A DNA stretch of 64,000 nucleotides from Paenibacillus sp. FSL R7-0204 (GTDB taxonomy: Bacteria > Bacillota > Bacilli > Paenibacillales > Paenibacillaceae): NCBI RefSeq assembly GCF_038002225.1, contig NZ_JBBOCA010000001.1, positions 2,976,001 to 3,040,000 of the forward strand, read 5' to 3'. The translations under genes and the position numbers were made by a program. The notes under the pieces are model-generated. The model made no database searches. It was not told where the DNA came from and saw nothing but the letters and a program-made list of their open reading frames with translations. Shown in pieces: positions 34,031-43,296 of this stretch (the first letter of the stretch is position 1; every line of letters begins with the position of its first letter).

Positions 34031-34071
34031 TGTCCCTTAAGTCATGTATGTGGCTTAAGGGGCATTTTTTT
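34031..34071 (+). terminator. Terminator after dnaD
   Basis: TGTCCCTTAAG / CTTAAGGGGCA stem followed by TTTTTTTT. Confidence 0.88.
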
Positions 34072-34078
34072 ATTGATT

Positions 34079-34110
34079 AGGAAATTATGATTTTCGTCCG
34101 ATGTGGATAA
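34079..34110 (+). repeat. 32 nt intergenic repeat, copy 1
   Basis: Starts AGGAAATTATG and ends GATGTGGATAA. It matches 49709-49740 at 28 of 32 positions. Both copies lie within about 10 nt after the T-run of an intrinsic terminator. Confidence 0.65.
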
Positions 34111-34230
34111 GTCGTGCATAAAGTTAGATAAGTGTCTTGTAGCCTCGGCAGGATGATTATATTCTGGATCAGTAATAGGAACGACTTCGCTGATTTCATC
34201 GAACACATGGACAGCGCGTGGTCGTCTGGG

Positions 34231-34307
34231 CCGAATGTGGTCGAAAACCCGACTACATTCGGTGTGGCGGATGGTGCGAGGGGGGGATGTGGTCGAAAAA
34301 CCGATCA
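34231..34307. repeat. Palindromic GTGGTCGAAAA repeat, two copies
   Basis: Copy 1 is a 13 bp hairpin, CCGAATGTGGTCG (34231-34243) / CGACTACATTCGG (34250-34262), loop AAAACC. Copy 2 (34286-34307) repeats ATGTGGTCGAAAA, followed by a weaker right arm. ATGTGGTCGAAAA occurs at 34235 and 34287, a 52 bp period. The ORF spanning it has no credible start or composition. 34111-34230 shows nothing else identifiable. Confidence 0.6.
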
Positions 34308-34467
34308 GAATGGGGATGCCGCAGGCATTTTGTTCTTTGATGCATGGGAGTTAGCTGAAAATGTGCGGAGAGAGGGAGAAGGGCAGAAGTGCTCCTGAAA
34401 TCAGCAAAAGTGGCATAACGAGCAAAATGAAGGGTATAAATGCACTTGACTTCACCACTCCCAGCAC

Positions 34468-34508
34468 ACAGCCCGCAGTCCCTTCACATCGAAGGAACTG
34501 CGGGCTGT
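34468..34508. terminator. Large palindrome between the dnaD and proC ends (possible convergent terminator)
   Basis: Stem ACAGCCCGCAGTcCCTTC (34468-34485) with GAAGGaACTGCGGGCTGT (34491-34508), 18 bp with one mismatch, loop ACATC. It lacks a clear U-run on either strand, so its terminator role for proBAC is uncertain. Confidence 0.5.
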
Positions 34509-34558
34509 TATGTTGTCGTAAGAAGTTGTGGAAAGTAATCAATAACTAGACCAAAAAA

Positions 34559-35425
34559 TTAGTGCAGCTCCTGCTCCAGAGCCGAGCCCATCTCCCGGGA
34601 ACGTTCCGCACAGCGGTTGACGGCGGAAATGACGGTCTCGAAGAAATCGCCGCGCTCCAGCACTTCAATGGCCGCTTGGGTAGATCCATTCGGCGAGGTG
34701 ACCTTCTTGCGCAGAGAGGCGGGCTCTTCACCGGTCTGCTGTACCATCCGGGCTGCGCCCAGCACGGTCTGGACAGTCAGCTCACGGCTCTGCGCAAGCG
34801 GCAGCCCTCCGCGGATGCCTGCAGCAATCATCGCTTCCATCATGTAGTAGATGTAAGCTGGTCCGCTGCCGGAGATCCCGGTTAAGGTCTCCATCCGTTC
34901 TTCGTCAATAACCGCCGTCAGGCCAACCGCTTCGAAGATATTAAGTGCTGTACGGCGGCTCTCTTCGCCAACCTCCTTGGAGAAGGCAATCCCGGTAGCA
35001 CCGAGGCCGATGGAACTGGAGGTGTTCGGCATGGTGCGGACCACAGGCTGCGGATTACCCAGTAAACCTTGCATTGTACGGATGGTCAGCCCGGCAATCA
35101 CGGAGATGACGAGCTGATCCGGCGACAGCAGCGGCCCCAGTGAACGGAGCGCTTCGGCAGCGTCTTTGGGCTTCATGGCTAGAACGATGACCGGCGCAGT
35201 GCGCAGAGCTTCGAGCTTGGATTCGGGAGCGTTATAGCCAAGCACGCCGTAACGGCTGCGGAGTTCAGCGAGGCGCTCGCTGCTGCTGCGGTTCAGCATA
35301 ATAATTCGGCCCGATTCCACTACATTCCGGGCGATCAATCCCCGCACAATGGCCTCAGCCATCGAGCCTGCGCCGTAAAAAACGATATTATGATTGATGA
35401 GCGGAATTGCTGGTTGCTGGCACAT
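34559..35425 (-). CDS. proC: Pyrroline-5-carboxylate reductase
   Basis: 288 residues. NAD(P)H-dependent last step of proline synthesis. Rossmann motif FYGAGSMAEAIVRGL at the N-terminus. Conserved RTMPNTSSSIGLGATGIA (about 127-144), and the P5CR signature around TGISGSGPAYIYYMMEAMIAAGIRGGL with KVTSPNGSTQAAI. It is the third gene of proB-proA-proC on the minus strand, 30 nt after proA with AGGGGGA before the ATG. The T-box leader in front of proB probably controls it as well. Confidence 0.95.
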   Translation of the reverse strand: MCQQPAIPLINHNIVFYGAGSMAEAIVRGLIARNVVESGRIIMLNRSSSERLAELRSRYGVLGYNAPESKLEALRTAPVIVLAMKPKDAAEALRSLGPLLSPDQLVISVIAGLTIRTMQGLLGNPQPVVRTMPNTSSSIGLGATGIAFSKEVGEESRRTALNIFEAVGLTAVIDEERMETLTGISGSGPAYIYYMMEAMIAAGIRGGLPLAQSRELTVQTVLGAARMVQQTGEEPASLRKKVTSPNGSTQAAIEVLERGDFFETVISAVNRCAERSREMGSALEQELH

Positions 35426-35455
35426 GGCTGGCAGTCCCCCTATAAGTTGAGTGAG

Positions 35456-36703
35456 TTAACCTCTGATTTGGCCGGAGCCGTGAATCATATATTTGCTTGA
35501 AGTCAATGCAGGCAGTCCCATTGGCCCGCGGGCATGGAGCTTCTGGGTGCTGATGCCGATCTCGGCGCCGAAGCCGAACTCAAAGCCGTCCGTAAACCGG
35601 GTAGATGCGTTGTGGTACACCGCCGCAGCGTCAACCTCCTGCAGGAAGCGTGCAGCATTCGCCGCGTCTTCAGTCACAATACATTCGGAATGCTTGGTGC
35701 CGAACTTTGCGATATGGCCAAGAGCCTGTTCCAGCGTGTCCACGATACGAATATTGAGAATATAATCGTTATATTCTGTAGCGAAGTCCTCCGGTGTGGC
35801 AGGCACAGCCCAAGGAATAAGAGCAACGGTATCCTGGCACCCGCGCAGTTCCACACGAGCCTCGCGGAAGGCTTCAGCAAGTGCGGCGAGATGTTCTTCA
35901 GCGTAAGCACGGTGCACCAGCAGTGTCTCCATTGAATTGCAGACCGAAGGCCGCTGAGCCTTCGCATTCACGCTGATGCGCCGGGCCATTTCCGGATTGG
36001 CACTTGCATCCAGATAAGTATGGCATATGCCTGCCCCTGTTTCAATAACCGGTACGGTGGCATTTAGAACCACATTCTGAATCAGGGAGCTTCCTCCGCG
36101 CGGGATGATGACGTCCAGCAATCCGTTCAGCTTCAGCATTTCATCCACGGAGGAGCGGTTAGGATCTTCGATCAGCTGCAAGGCATCCGGCGGAAGAGCG
36201 GTACCCGCAAGTGCGCGGTGCAGCACCTCGGCGATGGCGCGGTTGGAGGAGAGGGCGGAGGAACCGCCGCGCAGCACCACAGCATTGCCGGTCTTGAGGC
36301 ATAGTCCGGCAGCGTCAACGGTGACGTTGGGGCGTGCTTCATAGATAATGCCGATCACCCCAAGCGGCACCCGAACCTTCTCGATGTGCAGGCCGTTCGG
36401 CCGTTCGATCGTCTCCAGATTGTCTCCAACCGGATTAGGCAGTTCGGCAATCTGCTGCAAGCCTTCGGCTATGCTGTCAATCCGGCCCGCATCCAGGGCC
36501 AGCCGGTCGAGCATCGACTCCGGTGTCCCGTTCTGCCGTCCGCGCTCCAGGTCTTCGGCGTTGGCGGCAATAATGTAATCAGCTTCGGCACGCAGGGCGG
36601 CAGCCATTACCAGCAGGGCTTCATTCTTCTGGGCGGTAGTCAAGCTTGCGAGTACCCCTGTGGTTGCTTTGGCCAGCGTTGTCTTGTTAACCACTTCACT
36701 CAT
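35456..36703 (-). CDS. proA: Glutamate-5-semialdehyde dehydrogenase (gamma-glutamyl phosphate reductase)
   Basis: 415 residues. NADPH-dependent reduction of gamma-glutamyl phosphate. Aldehyde-dehydrogenase fold; VPLGVIGIIYEARPNVTVDAAGLCLKTGNAVVLRGG is the cofactor region. The catalytic Cys lies in AQRPSVCNSMETLLVH (about 255). DNYILNIR-type (NDYILNIRIVD) and RFTDGFEFGFGAEIGIST close the family pattern. ATG follows AGGAGGA. It lies 55 nt after proB; the product of ProB is unstable and channelled to ProA. Confidence 0.96.
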   Translation of the reverse strand: MSEVVNKTTLAKATTGVLASLTTAQKNEALLVMAAALRAEADYIIAANAEDLERGRQNGTPESMLDRLALDAGRIDSIAEGLQQIAELPNPVGDNLETIERPNGLHIEKVRVPLGVIGIIYEARPNVTVDAAGLCLKTGNAVVLRGGSSALSSNRAIAEVLHRALAGTALPPDALQLIEDPNRSSVDEMLKLNGLLDVIIPRGGSSLIQNVVLNATVPVIETGAGICHTYLDASANPEMARRISVNAKAQRPSVCNSMETLLVHRAYAEEHLAALAEAFREARVELRGCQDTVALIPWAVPATPEDFATEYNDYILNIRIVDTLEQALGHIAKFGTKHSECIVTEDAANAARFLQEVDAAAVYHNASTRFTDGFEFGFGAEIGISTQKLHARGPMGLPALTSSKYMIHGSGQIRG

Positions 36704-36758
36704 GGCAATTCCTCCTAAAAGTTATGTTGGCATAGGGAGATACAATATGTTTCGTAAA

Positions 36759-37862
36759 TTAACGAAGCGTGATCCATTCGTCCCGGTGGATAACCTCAAG
36801 CCGGTGTACTTCACCGAGCTTGGGCACAATCTCACGGCTGGGAAGCCCCTGAATGCTGCGGAGCTGGGTGTCATCATAATTGACGATACCCCGCCCAAGC
36901 AGCTTCGCATCCGGGCCGAGCACCTCGACGACATCCCCCGAATGGAAGCTGCCCTCAATACGCCTAACCCCGACGGGCAGCAGGCTATGGCCTCCGTGGA
37001 GCAGCGCTTCAACAGCACCATCGTCGACATACAGGGATCCGAGCGGGGTGGACATGAAGCCCAGCCATTGCTTTTTGACCGGCAGAGAAGAGAGGGTGGT
37101 GGCAAAATAAGTGCCTTTGCCTGTTCCGGCTGCGGCCTGCGATAAATCCCCCGGCTCCTTAACCTGGCCTACGAAGACCGGAACGCCGCCCCGCGTGGCA
37201 ATCTTGGCCGCATCGATCTTGGAGCGCATGCCGCCGGTTCCTACGCTTGAGCCTGCACCGCCTGCAATGGCATAGATCTCAGGCGTAATCTCTTCTATGT
37301 GCTCATACCGTACAGCATCCGGGTGCTTGCGGGGATCGCCGCTGTAGACGCCGTCCATATCCGTCAACACCAGCAGGTGCGAGGCCTTCAGCAGATTGGC
37401 AACCAGCGCCGATAACGTATCGTTGTCACCGAACTTCAGCTCATCCACCGATACGGTATCGTTCTCGTTGAACACAGGCACGGCGCCTTGGCGGAGCAAT
37501 TCTTCCACCGTCATCATGGCGTTGTTCATGGCCCGGCGGCTGCAGAAGTCCGTACGGGTCAGAAGAATCTGAGCAGTGGGTAGACCGTGGCCTGCGAAGG
37601 CCTCCTGATAAGCCTGCATTAGCATAACCTGTCCTACTGCCGCCGCCGCCTGTTTCTCATGCAGCAGCCTTGGTCGGGAAGCATAGCCGATGCCCCGGAA
37701 TCCCGCTGCGACCGCCCCGGAGGTGACCAGCAGTACTTCACAGCCGTCCTTGCGGAGTGCGGCGATCTCGGCGGCGAAGAAGGCGACCGCCTCACGATTG
37801 AGGCCGCCTTCGGGACCCGTGAGCGAACTGCTGCCGATTTTGACCACAATTCTTGTCGTCAT
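36759..37862 (-). CDS. proB: Glutamate 5-kinase with C-terminal PUA domain
   Basis: 367 residues. Phosphorylates glutamate to start proline synthesis and is the usual feedback-inhibited step. The amino-acid-kinase domain (about 1-260) has VVKIGSSSLTG, LLVTSGAVAAGF, VPVFNENDTVSVDELKFGDNDTLSALVA and LTDMDGVYSGDPR. The PUA domain occupies about 275-360 (GSLYVDDGAVEALLHGGHSLLPVGVRRIEG). The enzyme is the complete two-domain form. Immediately upstream lies a T-box leader, so expression should rise when tRNA-Pro is uncharged. Confidence 0.96.
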   Translation of the reverse strand: MTTRIVVKIGSSSLTGPEGGLNREAVAFFAAEIAALRKDGCEVLLVTSGAVAAGFRGIGYASRPRLLHEKQAAAAVGQVMLMQAYQEAFAGHGLPTAQILLTRTDFCSRRAMNNAMMTVEELLRQGAVPVFNENDTVSVDELKFGDNDTLSALVANLLKASHLLVLTDMDGVYSGDPRKHPDAVRYEHIEEITPEIYAIAGGAGSSVGTGGMRSKIDAAKIATRGGVPVFVGQVKEPGDLSQAAAGTGKGTYFATTLSSLPVKKQWLGFMSTPLGSLYVDDGAVEALLHGGHSLLPVGVRRIEGSFHSGDVVEVLGPDAKLLGRGIVNYDDTQLRSIQGLPSREIVPKLGEVHRLEVIHRDEWITLR

Positions 37863-37874
37863 TGTCTTTCACTT

Positions 37875-38162
37875 TCCTCTCGAATTGAAATGCCTGTAAC
37901 GCCCGAAAATGACAAAAAGCCCCCATCCTTAGACTTAGCAAAGGACGAAAGCTTGATTAACTTCCGCGGTACCACCTTCATTGATGAGGGTTCATCCGAC
38001 TTCATTCTCATAACGGGAGTATCCGTCCTGCAGGGCAGGCCGCTCAGGGGTAGGATTCGGAAAGGACCTTCGCGGTAAATTCTCCCAGCCTTCAGGAATT
38101 TACTCTCTGCACACGAATATACGTCCATTCTTACTGGTCCCGTCAGCACGTTTCACTATTTG
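37875..38162 (-). promoter_or_regulatory. T-box riboswitch leader of proBAC (proline type)
   Basis: Read on the minus strand, the leader has the T-box core AAGGTGGTACCGCGG (37978-37964). Stem I elements include AGAGAG and GGCTGGGAGA. A specifier region GAAT-CCT-ACCCCTGAGC places a CCU proline codon at 38054-38052. The core is followed by a terminator-type hairpin (GTCCTT / AAGGAT) and GGGGGCTTTTT around 37943-37911. Uncharged tRNA-Pro should bind and stabilise the antiterminator. The specifier agrees with the downstream proline genes. Confidence 0.93.
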
Positions 38163-38168
38163 TCACTT

Positions 38169-38197
38169 AGGATACCATGGGGCAGCAGGGTTTGCAA
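38169..38197 (-). promoter_or_regulatory. Promoter of the proBAC T-box transcript
   Basis: Minus strand TTGCAA (38197-38192), 17 bp, TATCCT (38174-38169). Predicted start near 38162, about 300 nt before proB. Confidence 0.6.
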
Positions 38198-38302
38198 AGA
38201 GCCGCAGACAAATTTTTTCATGCAACGCAGGCAGCACGATTTATGTTTATCCTGTGGGGCAGAGGACCTGTGGATGAGAGCACCGCCGCTTGCTTGCTAT
38301 GA

Positions 38303-39214
38303 CTAGTTATCGGTCAAACCGGCCACGGTTGCCTTGAAGGTCTCGATAAAAGCTTCGGCTGCACGGGATAAGTAACGTCCGCGCCGGTAGGCAATGACCA
38401 GCGTCCGGCCTGGGACCGGCTCAGCCAGCGGAAGGTAGACCGGTACGAATTCACTCCTCGCAGCGCGTGCAATAAAGTGGGGCACCAGGGTAACGCCCAT
38501 CCCGGCAGCAACCAGCGACTGGACTGTCTCCATATTGTTGCTCTCGAAAACAATCCGTGGCTCAAATCCGGCCTGGCGGCATAACTCCACGGTCATTTTA
38601 CGGAAGCCTTGGCCTTCCTTAAGTACGATAAAGGGTTCATCCTTAAGCTCGGCCAGGCTGGTGCGTATGCCCTGCGGTTCACGGCCGGCCAGCAGATGCC
38701 CCGGCGGAACGGCAAGATCGATCCGCTCTTCACCAAGCACCTCGTAGGCCAGGGTCGGAATTTCGAGCGGCAGGGAGAGCAGGCTGAGATCGGTCTGGCC
38801 GCTGGCTGTCAGCTTCTCCAGGTTCATAGACGAGTCCTCCAGCAGGGTGATTTCAACCTCGGAGTATTTGCTCTTGAACACAGGCAGTACATGCGGGAGC
38901 AGATGCGCTCCGGTGATCGGCATACTGCCGACCATTACGCGTCCTGTACGAAGCTGGGAGATATCGGACATCTCCTGCCGCAGCAGTTCAACAGCATCGA
39001 TGATCCCCTGAGCTTGTTCAACGAATTTCTCGCCGGCATAGGTCAGCTCCACAGAGCTGGTATTCCGCTGGAAGAGAAGCACACCGAGCTCCTTCTCCAG
39101 CTTGGAGAGCTGCTGGCTGAGGGAGGGCTGCGCGATATGCAGCTTCTCTGCTGCGCGTGAGAAGTTCCGTTCGGCGGCGATCTGCAGCGTATATTGCAAT
39201 TGTCTGAGTTCCAT
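38303..39214 (-). CDS. LysR-type transcriptional regulator divergent from leuCD
   Basis: 303 residues. N-terminal winged HTH (LQYTLQIAAERNFSRAAEKLHIAQPSLSQQLSKLEKELG, in two halves across about residues 6-45). A linker helix and the periplasmic-binding-like effector domain follow (VGSMPITGAHLLPHVLPVF, FEPRIVFESNNMETVQSLVAAGMGVTLVPH). Resembles the CynR/YofA/CysL-type LTTR group rather than a named leucine regulator. It is divergent from leuC with 165 nt between starts, the usual LTTR layout, so it probably controls leuCD and itself. Effector unknown; 2-isopropylmalate is one possibility. Confidence 0.9.
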   Translation of the reverse strand: MELRQLQYTLQIAAERNFSRAAEKLHIAQPSLSQQLSKLEKELGVLLFQRNTSSVELTYAGEKFVEQAQGIIDAVELLRQEMSDISQLRTGRVMVGSMPITGAHLLPHVLPVFKSKYSEVEITLLEDSSMNLEKLTASGQTDLSLLSLPLEIPTLAYEVLGEERIDLAVPPGHLLAGREPQGIRTSLAELKDEPFIVLKEGQGFRKMTVELCRQAGFEPRIVFESNNMETVQSLVAAGMGVTLVPHFIARAARSEFVPVYLPLAEPVPGRTLVIAYRRGRYLSRAAEAFIETFKATVAGLTDN

Positions 39215-39244
39215 ACTTATGCTCCTTTAAGAGTAAGTCTTCTG

Positions 39245-39265
39245 TTTATAAGTATAACCTATAAA
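39245..39265. promoter_or_regulatory. Inverted repeat in the lysR-leuC intergenic region (candidate LTTR operator)
   Basis: TTTATA-N9-TATAAA, a 21 bp interrupted palindrome containing T-N11-A type spacing. It lies 19 nt upstream of the leuC -35 element. Confidence 0.45.
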
Positions 39266-39283
39266 CCCTATAGAAATCATATC

Positions 39284-39313
39284 TTGGAATTATAAACACA
39301 CCGATGTTATATT
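39284..39313 (+). promoter_or_regulatory. Promoter of leuCD
   Basis: TTGGAA (39284-39289), 18 bp, TATATT (39308-39313). A hairpin AAGAGAG-actccacg-CTCTCTT follows in the leader at about 39328-39350. Confidence 0.5.
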
Positions 39314-39379
39314 TAGAACATTCAAGAGAGACTCCACGCTCTCTTCATAGGAACGATTCTACTATATGAGGTGAAATTC

Positions 39380-40804
39380 ATGAGCAAGAAGACAATGTTT
39401 GAGAAGATTTGGGAGAATCACGTTATCCATCAGGAAGAAGGCAAGCCGAGCATTATTTATATCGATCTTCATCTGGTTCATGAAGTGACTTCCCCGCAGG
39501 CGTTTGAAGGACTGCGCCTCAGCGGCCGTAAGGTCCGCCGTCCGGGACTTACCTTTGCGACAATGGATCATAACGTGCCTACCAAGGACCGCTTCAATAT
39601 TACCGATCCGATCTCCAAGCAGCAGATTGATACACTTTCGCAGAACTGCCGTGATTTCGGCGTAAGATTGTTTGACCTGAATGATATTGACCAAGGTGTC
39701 GTTCACGTCATGGGTCCTGAGATTGGCCTGACCCATCCCGGCAAGACGATTGTCTGCGGGGACAGCCATACCTCCACTCACGGAGCCTTCGGTGCACTGG
39801 CCTTCGGGATCGGCACCAGCGAAGTTGAGCATGTGCTTGCCACCCAGTGTCTGCAGCAGTCCAAGGCCAAGACTATGGAAGTGCGCTTCACTGGCAAACG
39901 TAATCCGGGTGTGACTGCCAAAGACATGATTCTCGGCGTTATTGCCAAATACGGAACTGATTTTGCCACCGGTTATGTTATAGAGTATACAGGCGAAGCT
40001 ATTCGTGAGCTGTCGATGGAAGAGCGTATGACCGTCTGCAACATGTCGATTGAAGGCGGAGCAAGAGCGGGCCTGATCGCACCGGACGAGACAACCTTCA
40101 ACTATCTGCGCGGACGTCAATATGTGCCGCAGGGTGAAGCGTATGATGCCGCTGTCGAGACCTGGAAGGGCCTTGTTAGTGACGAAGGCGCCCAGTATGA
40201 TACTGTGGTCGAATTCGATGTAGAAACACTTATTCCGCAGGTTACCTGGGGAACTAGCCCTGGTATGGGAACAGATATCAACTCAACCGTACCGAACCCT
40301 GCTGATTTCACTACCGAGAATGAACGCAAAGCAGCCGAGAAGGCGCTTGAATATATGGATTTGACTCCAGGCACGCCAATGTCCGAGATTGGAATTGATT
40401 ATGTCTTCATCGGCTCCTGCACCAACGGCCGGATTGAGGATCTGCGGGCCGCGGCTGAAGTAGCCAAAGGCCATAAGGTATCCGGCAAGGTTACAGCAAT
40501 CGTGGTGCCTGGCTCCGGGCGCGTGAAGATGCAGGCCGAGAAGGAAGGTCTGGACAAAGTGTTCACCGAAGCGGGTTTTGAATGGCGTGAAGCCGGCTGC
40601 AGTATGTGCCTGGCGATGAATCCGGATGTTCTGCAGCCGGGACAGCGCTGCGCCTCTACTTCTAACCGTAACTTCGAAGGACGCCAGGGACGCGGCGGAC
40701 GCACGCATCTGGTCTCTCCTGCCATGGCGGCTGCGGCAGCCATCAAGGGACGCTTCACGGATGTGCGTGACTGGAACTACAAGACGGAAGCCGTCAACTC
40801 ATAG
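39380..40804 (+). CDS. leuC: 3-isopropylmalate dehydratase large subunit
   Basis: 474 residues. Aconitase-family [4Fe-4S] enzyme that isomerises 2- to 3-isopropylmalate in leucine synthesis. Cluster cysteines are in [13 protein letters not shown] and [12 protein letters not shown], plus the first Cys in [62 protein letters not shown], read as consecutive blocks, matches the substrate-binding end. ATG at 39380 follows TGAGGTG. The other leu genes are not in the window. Confidence 0.96.
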   Translation: MSKKTMFEKIWENHVIHQEEGKPSIIYIDLHLVHEVTSPQAFEGLRLSGRKVRRPGLTFATMDHNVPTKDRFNITDPISKQQIDTLSQNCRDFGVRLFDLNDIDQGVVHVMGPEIGLTHPGKTIVCGDSHTSTHGAFGALAFGIGTSEVEHVLATQCLQQSKAKTMEVRFTGKRNPGVTAKDMILGVIAKYGTDFATGYVIEYTGEAIRELSMEERMTVCNMSIEGGARAGLIAPDETTFNYLRGRQYVPQGEAYDAAVETWKGLVSDEGAQYDTVVEFDVETLIPQVTWGTSPGMGTDINSTVPNPADFTTENERKAAEKALEYMDLTPGTPMSEIGIDYVFIGSCTNGRIEDLRAAAEVAKGHKVSGKVTAIVVPGSGRVKMQAEKEGLDKVFTEAGFEWREAGCSMCLAMNPDVLQPGQRCASTSNRNFEGRQGRGGRTHLVSPAMAAAAAIKGRFTDVRDWNYKTEAVNS

Positions 40805-40833
40805 AATAATTGAGAGAGCAGGAGGATACAGTA

Positions 40834-41436
40834 ATGGAAGAATTCAAGAAGTTAACAGGAATTGTAGCCCCGGTAGACCGGGTTAATGTAGATACGGATG
40901 CGATTATCCCTAAGCAGTTCCTGAAACGGATTGAGCGCACAGGCTTTGGACAATTTCTATTTTACGAATGGCGTTTTGATGAAGCAGGGAATGACAATCC
41001 GGCATTCGAAATGAACAAACCGCGTTATGAGGGGGCTTCAGTGCTAATCTCACGCGCGAATTTCGGCTGCGGCTCCTCCCGGGAGCATGCGCCCTGGGCC
41101 ATCATGGATTACGGATTCAGAGTGGTCATCGCACCATCCTATGCCGACATCTTCTATAACAACTGCTTCAAGAACGGCATTCTGCCGATCAAGCTCTCGG
41201 AATCCCAGGTAGACGATCTGTTCAGCCGCACTGCAGAGCATGAGGGCTACACACTTACAGTGGATCTGGAGAACAACAAGCTGAGTGATGAGTATGGCCT
41301 TGCCATTACCTTTGAGCTGGATGAGCACCGCCGCCAGTTCCTGCTGCAAGGGCTGGACGATATCGGCCTGACACTTCAGCATGCTGATGAGATTGCCGCT
41401 TACGAAGAGCGTCATGCAGCTAAGCTTTTTGCCTAA
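40834..41436 (+). CDS. leuD: 3-isopropylmalate dehydratase small subunit
   Basis: 200 residues, the swivelling small-subunit domain that pairs with LeuC. Conserved [21 protein letters not shown] (two parts) near the N-terminus, and the [15 protein letters not shown] motif (about 72-86) that contacts substrate. [16 protein letters not shown] is also present. ATG at 40834 follows GCAGGAGGATACAG; an upstream in-frame start lacks a ribosome binding site. 29 nt after leuC, with a perfect terminator downstream. Confidence 0.96.
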   Translation: MEEFKKLTGIVAPVDRVNVDTDAIIPKQFLKRIERTGFGQFLFYEWRFDEAGNDNPAFEMNKPRYEGASVLISRANFGCGSSREHAPWAIMDYGFRVVIAPSYADIFYNNCFKNGILPIKLSESQVDDLFSRTAEHEGYTLTVDLENNKLSDEYGLAITFELDEHRRQFLLQGLDDIGLTLQHADEIAAYEERHAAKLFA

Positions 41437-41488
41437 GAGCTAAGATAAGCTAAAGGCTGAGTCATATTTATTCTTAGTATTTACACAA

Positions 41489-41527
41489 AACTTCTATTTC
41501 CGGGTGTCGGAAATAGAAGTTTTTTTG
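41489..41527 (+). terminator. Terminator of leuCD
   Basis: AACTTCTATTTCC-gggtgtc-GGAAATAGAAGTT perfect stem, then TTTTTTT. Confidence 0.93.
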
Positions 41528-41556
41528 CTATAATCGAGATATTATTGCCTGCGAAG

Positions 41557-41581
41557 GCAACTTTTGGGGATTATTGTCGTC
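41557..41581 (+). promoter_or_regulatory. ECF-type promoter of amidase gene 1
   Basis: GCAACTTTT (41557-41565), 12 nt, CGTC (41578-41581). The same blocks at the same spacing occur at 43297-43321 before the second amidase, and the -35 block also occurs before the ECF sigma gene at 1362. Confidence 0.6.
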
Positions 41582-41627
41582 TTAATCTTATCTGCAAATC
41601 TATCAATGGACCAAAGGAGAGGAAAGG

Positions 41628-43205
41628 ATGAAGAAAGCCGGACAACGGGTGTTGCTTCTACTGCTGCTGCCACTGCTCCTCCTGTCATTCGCCGGCCACA
41701 AAGCTGCGGCAGCCGGAACAACCCCCGGTAAGATCGTGATGGACAGCAAGGAACTCGCATTGCCCAAGGGGGTAATCCTCGAGAATGTGAATGGAAGCGT
41801 TATGATTCCGATCCGTGTAGTGGTGGAGAATCTGGGCTTCGAAGTGCTGTGGGAACAGAGCAGCCGCAAGGTAACTGTCCAGCAGGACGGCAAGTCTGTA
41901 CAGCTTGCAGTCGGCAGCACCACCGCACAAGCTGATGGTGTTAACCTGACTCTTAATGCTGCACCCAAGCAGAACGGCGGGACGGTACTGGTGCCTATCC
42001 GCTTTGTCAGCGAGCAATTCGGTCTTAGCGTCGGCTGGGACAATACGGATAAGACGGTGTATTTGAGCGGAGGGGCAACGGAGGCTGCGCCAGTCACTCC
42101 AGATCCGCTGCCTTCAGCCACCGCAGCTCCATCCGTGTCACCCGGAGCCGCTCCAGTAGCTGTTCAGTCCCCTGTACCAACCACTCCGCCTCAGAGCGGC
42201 ACAGAGACTCTGGAGGAATTGGACGGGAGTGTTATAGTTACTCCAACTCCGCCAGCTACATCACCAGTGGTGAAAGGGGCGGTATTCAGCGAGAACCGGC
42301 TGATTGTAGCCGCTGCGGGAGGAGCCAAGGCTACGGTTACGAGAGTTACCGGACCCGACCGGATTGTAGTGGATTTTGCCGGAGCGGCATTTGCCCCTGA
42401 TTTCAGCGGGAGCTTCCCTGGCGTATCTACGGGAGGAAGTCCGCAGGGCAAGCTGGATGTGAGCGGCTACCCGCTTGTATCTGAAATACGTTATGCGTTG
42501 TTCAGTACGAATCCCCCGACGGTCAGGTTTGTAATCCAGACTACAGGTTACCAGAATTATCAAGTAAGTACGGATGAGAGTACAGGACTAGTCACAATCG
42601 ATCTGAATGTAACAGGCAATGAAACGGGTGCACCTGTGAATCCGGGATTTACCGGAAGACCGATTATTGCGCTGGATGCCGGACACGGGGGCAAGCAATC
42701 GGGTGCTGTCAGTCTTACCGGCAAACTGGAAAAGACCTTCAATCTCGCGGTCATCCTCAAAGCCGGAGCTATTCTGACGCAGGAAGGCTGGGCCGATGTC
42801 ATTTACACCCGTACATCGGATATTACTCTGGGTCTCCAGGATCGTGTGAAGATTGCCCAAGCAGCGAATGCTACGTTGTTCGTATCCCTTCATGCCAATT
42901 CACTCGATGTATCCTATCCGAACCGGAGCAAAGTGAATGGCAGTGAGACGTACTATAGCCGCAGTGAGAGCCTGCCGCTTGCCGAGATCATGCAAAAGCA
43001 TCTGGTAGCGGGAACCGGCCTCAAAAACAATGGAGTGCGCTCGAAAAGCCTGCATGTGACCCGGGAGACCCGGATGCCTGCAATTCTGCTGGAGGCGGGG
43101 TATCTGACCAATCCAGGAGATGAAGCAGCCCTGTACAGCGAACAGATGCAGGATAACCTCGCGCGGGAGATTGTAGCAGGAATTAAGGAATATCTTGGGT
43201 TGTAA
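41628..43205 (+). CDS. N-acetylmuramoyl-L-alanine amidase with copper-amine-oxidase-like and AMIN domains (1)
   Basis: 525 residues, secreted. Signal peptide (VLLLLLLPLLLLSFAGHKAAA). A copper-amine-oxidase N-terminal-like stalk domain runs from about 35 to 145 (VMIPIRVVVENLGFEVLWE, VLVPIRFVSEQFGLSVGW). A Pro/Thr/Ala linker (about 150-210) leads to an AMIN-like domain (about 215-335, binds cell wall). The Amidase_3 catalytic domain runs from about 345 to the end: IALDAGHGGKQSGA (zinc His), GKLEKTFNLAV (Glu), VSLHAN (His), AILLEAGYLTN (Glu). Cleaves the peptide from muramic acid. ECF-like promoter upstream. Tandem duplicate of the next gene. Confidence 0.93.
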   Translation: MKKAGQRVLLLLLLPLLLLSFAGHKAAAAGTTPGKIVMDSKELALPKGVILENVNGSVMIPIRVVVENLGFEVLWEQSSRKVTVQQDGKSVQLAVGSTTAQADGVNLTLNAAPKQNGGTVLVPIRFVSEQFGLSVGWDNTDKTVYLSGGATEAAPVTPDPLPSATAAPSVSPGAAPVAVQSPVPTTPPQSGTETLEELDGSVIVTPTPPATSPVVKGAVFSENRLIVAAAGGAKATVTRVTGPDRIVVDFAGAAFAPDFSGSFPGVSTGGSPQGKLDVSGYPLVSEIRYALFSTNPPTVRFVIQTTGYQNYQVSTDESTGLVTIDLNVTGNETGAPVNPGFTGRPIIALDAGHGGKQSGAVSLTGKLEKTFNLAVILKAGAILTQEGWADVIYTRTSDITLGLQDRVKIAQAANATLFVSLHANSLDVSYPNRSKVNGSETYYSRSESLPLAEIMQKHLVAGTGLKNNGVRSKSLHVTRETRMPAILLEAGYLTNPGDEAALYSEQMQDNLAREIVAGIKEYLGL

Positions 43206-43296
43206 TGCTGCATAAGCGGAGCTGTCTGTAACCGCACTACATACCTTTTAGCTATAGGGAATACACAGACATTTCCACGTTAGTTGGGATTTATTC

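Noticed and set aside
34132..34398. 88-codon plus-strand ORF in the dnaD-proC gap
   Set aside because: Runs across the palindromic repeats; odd composition and no ribosome binding site.
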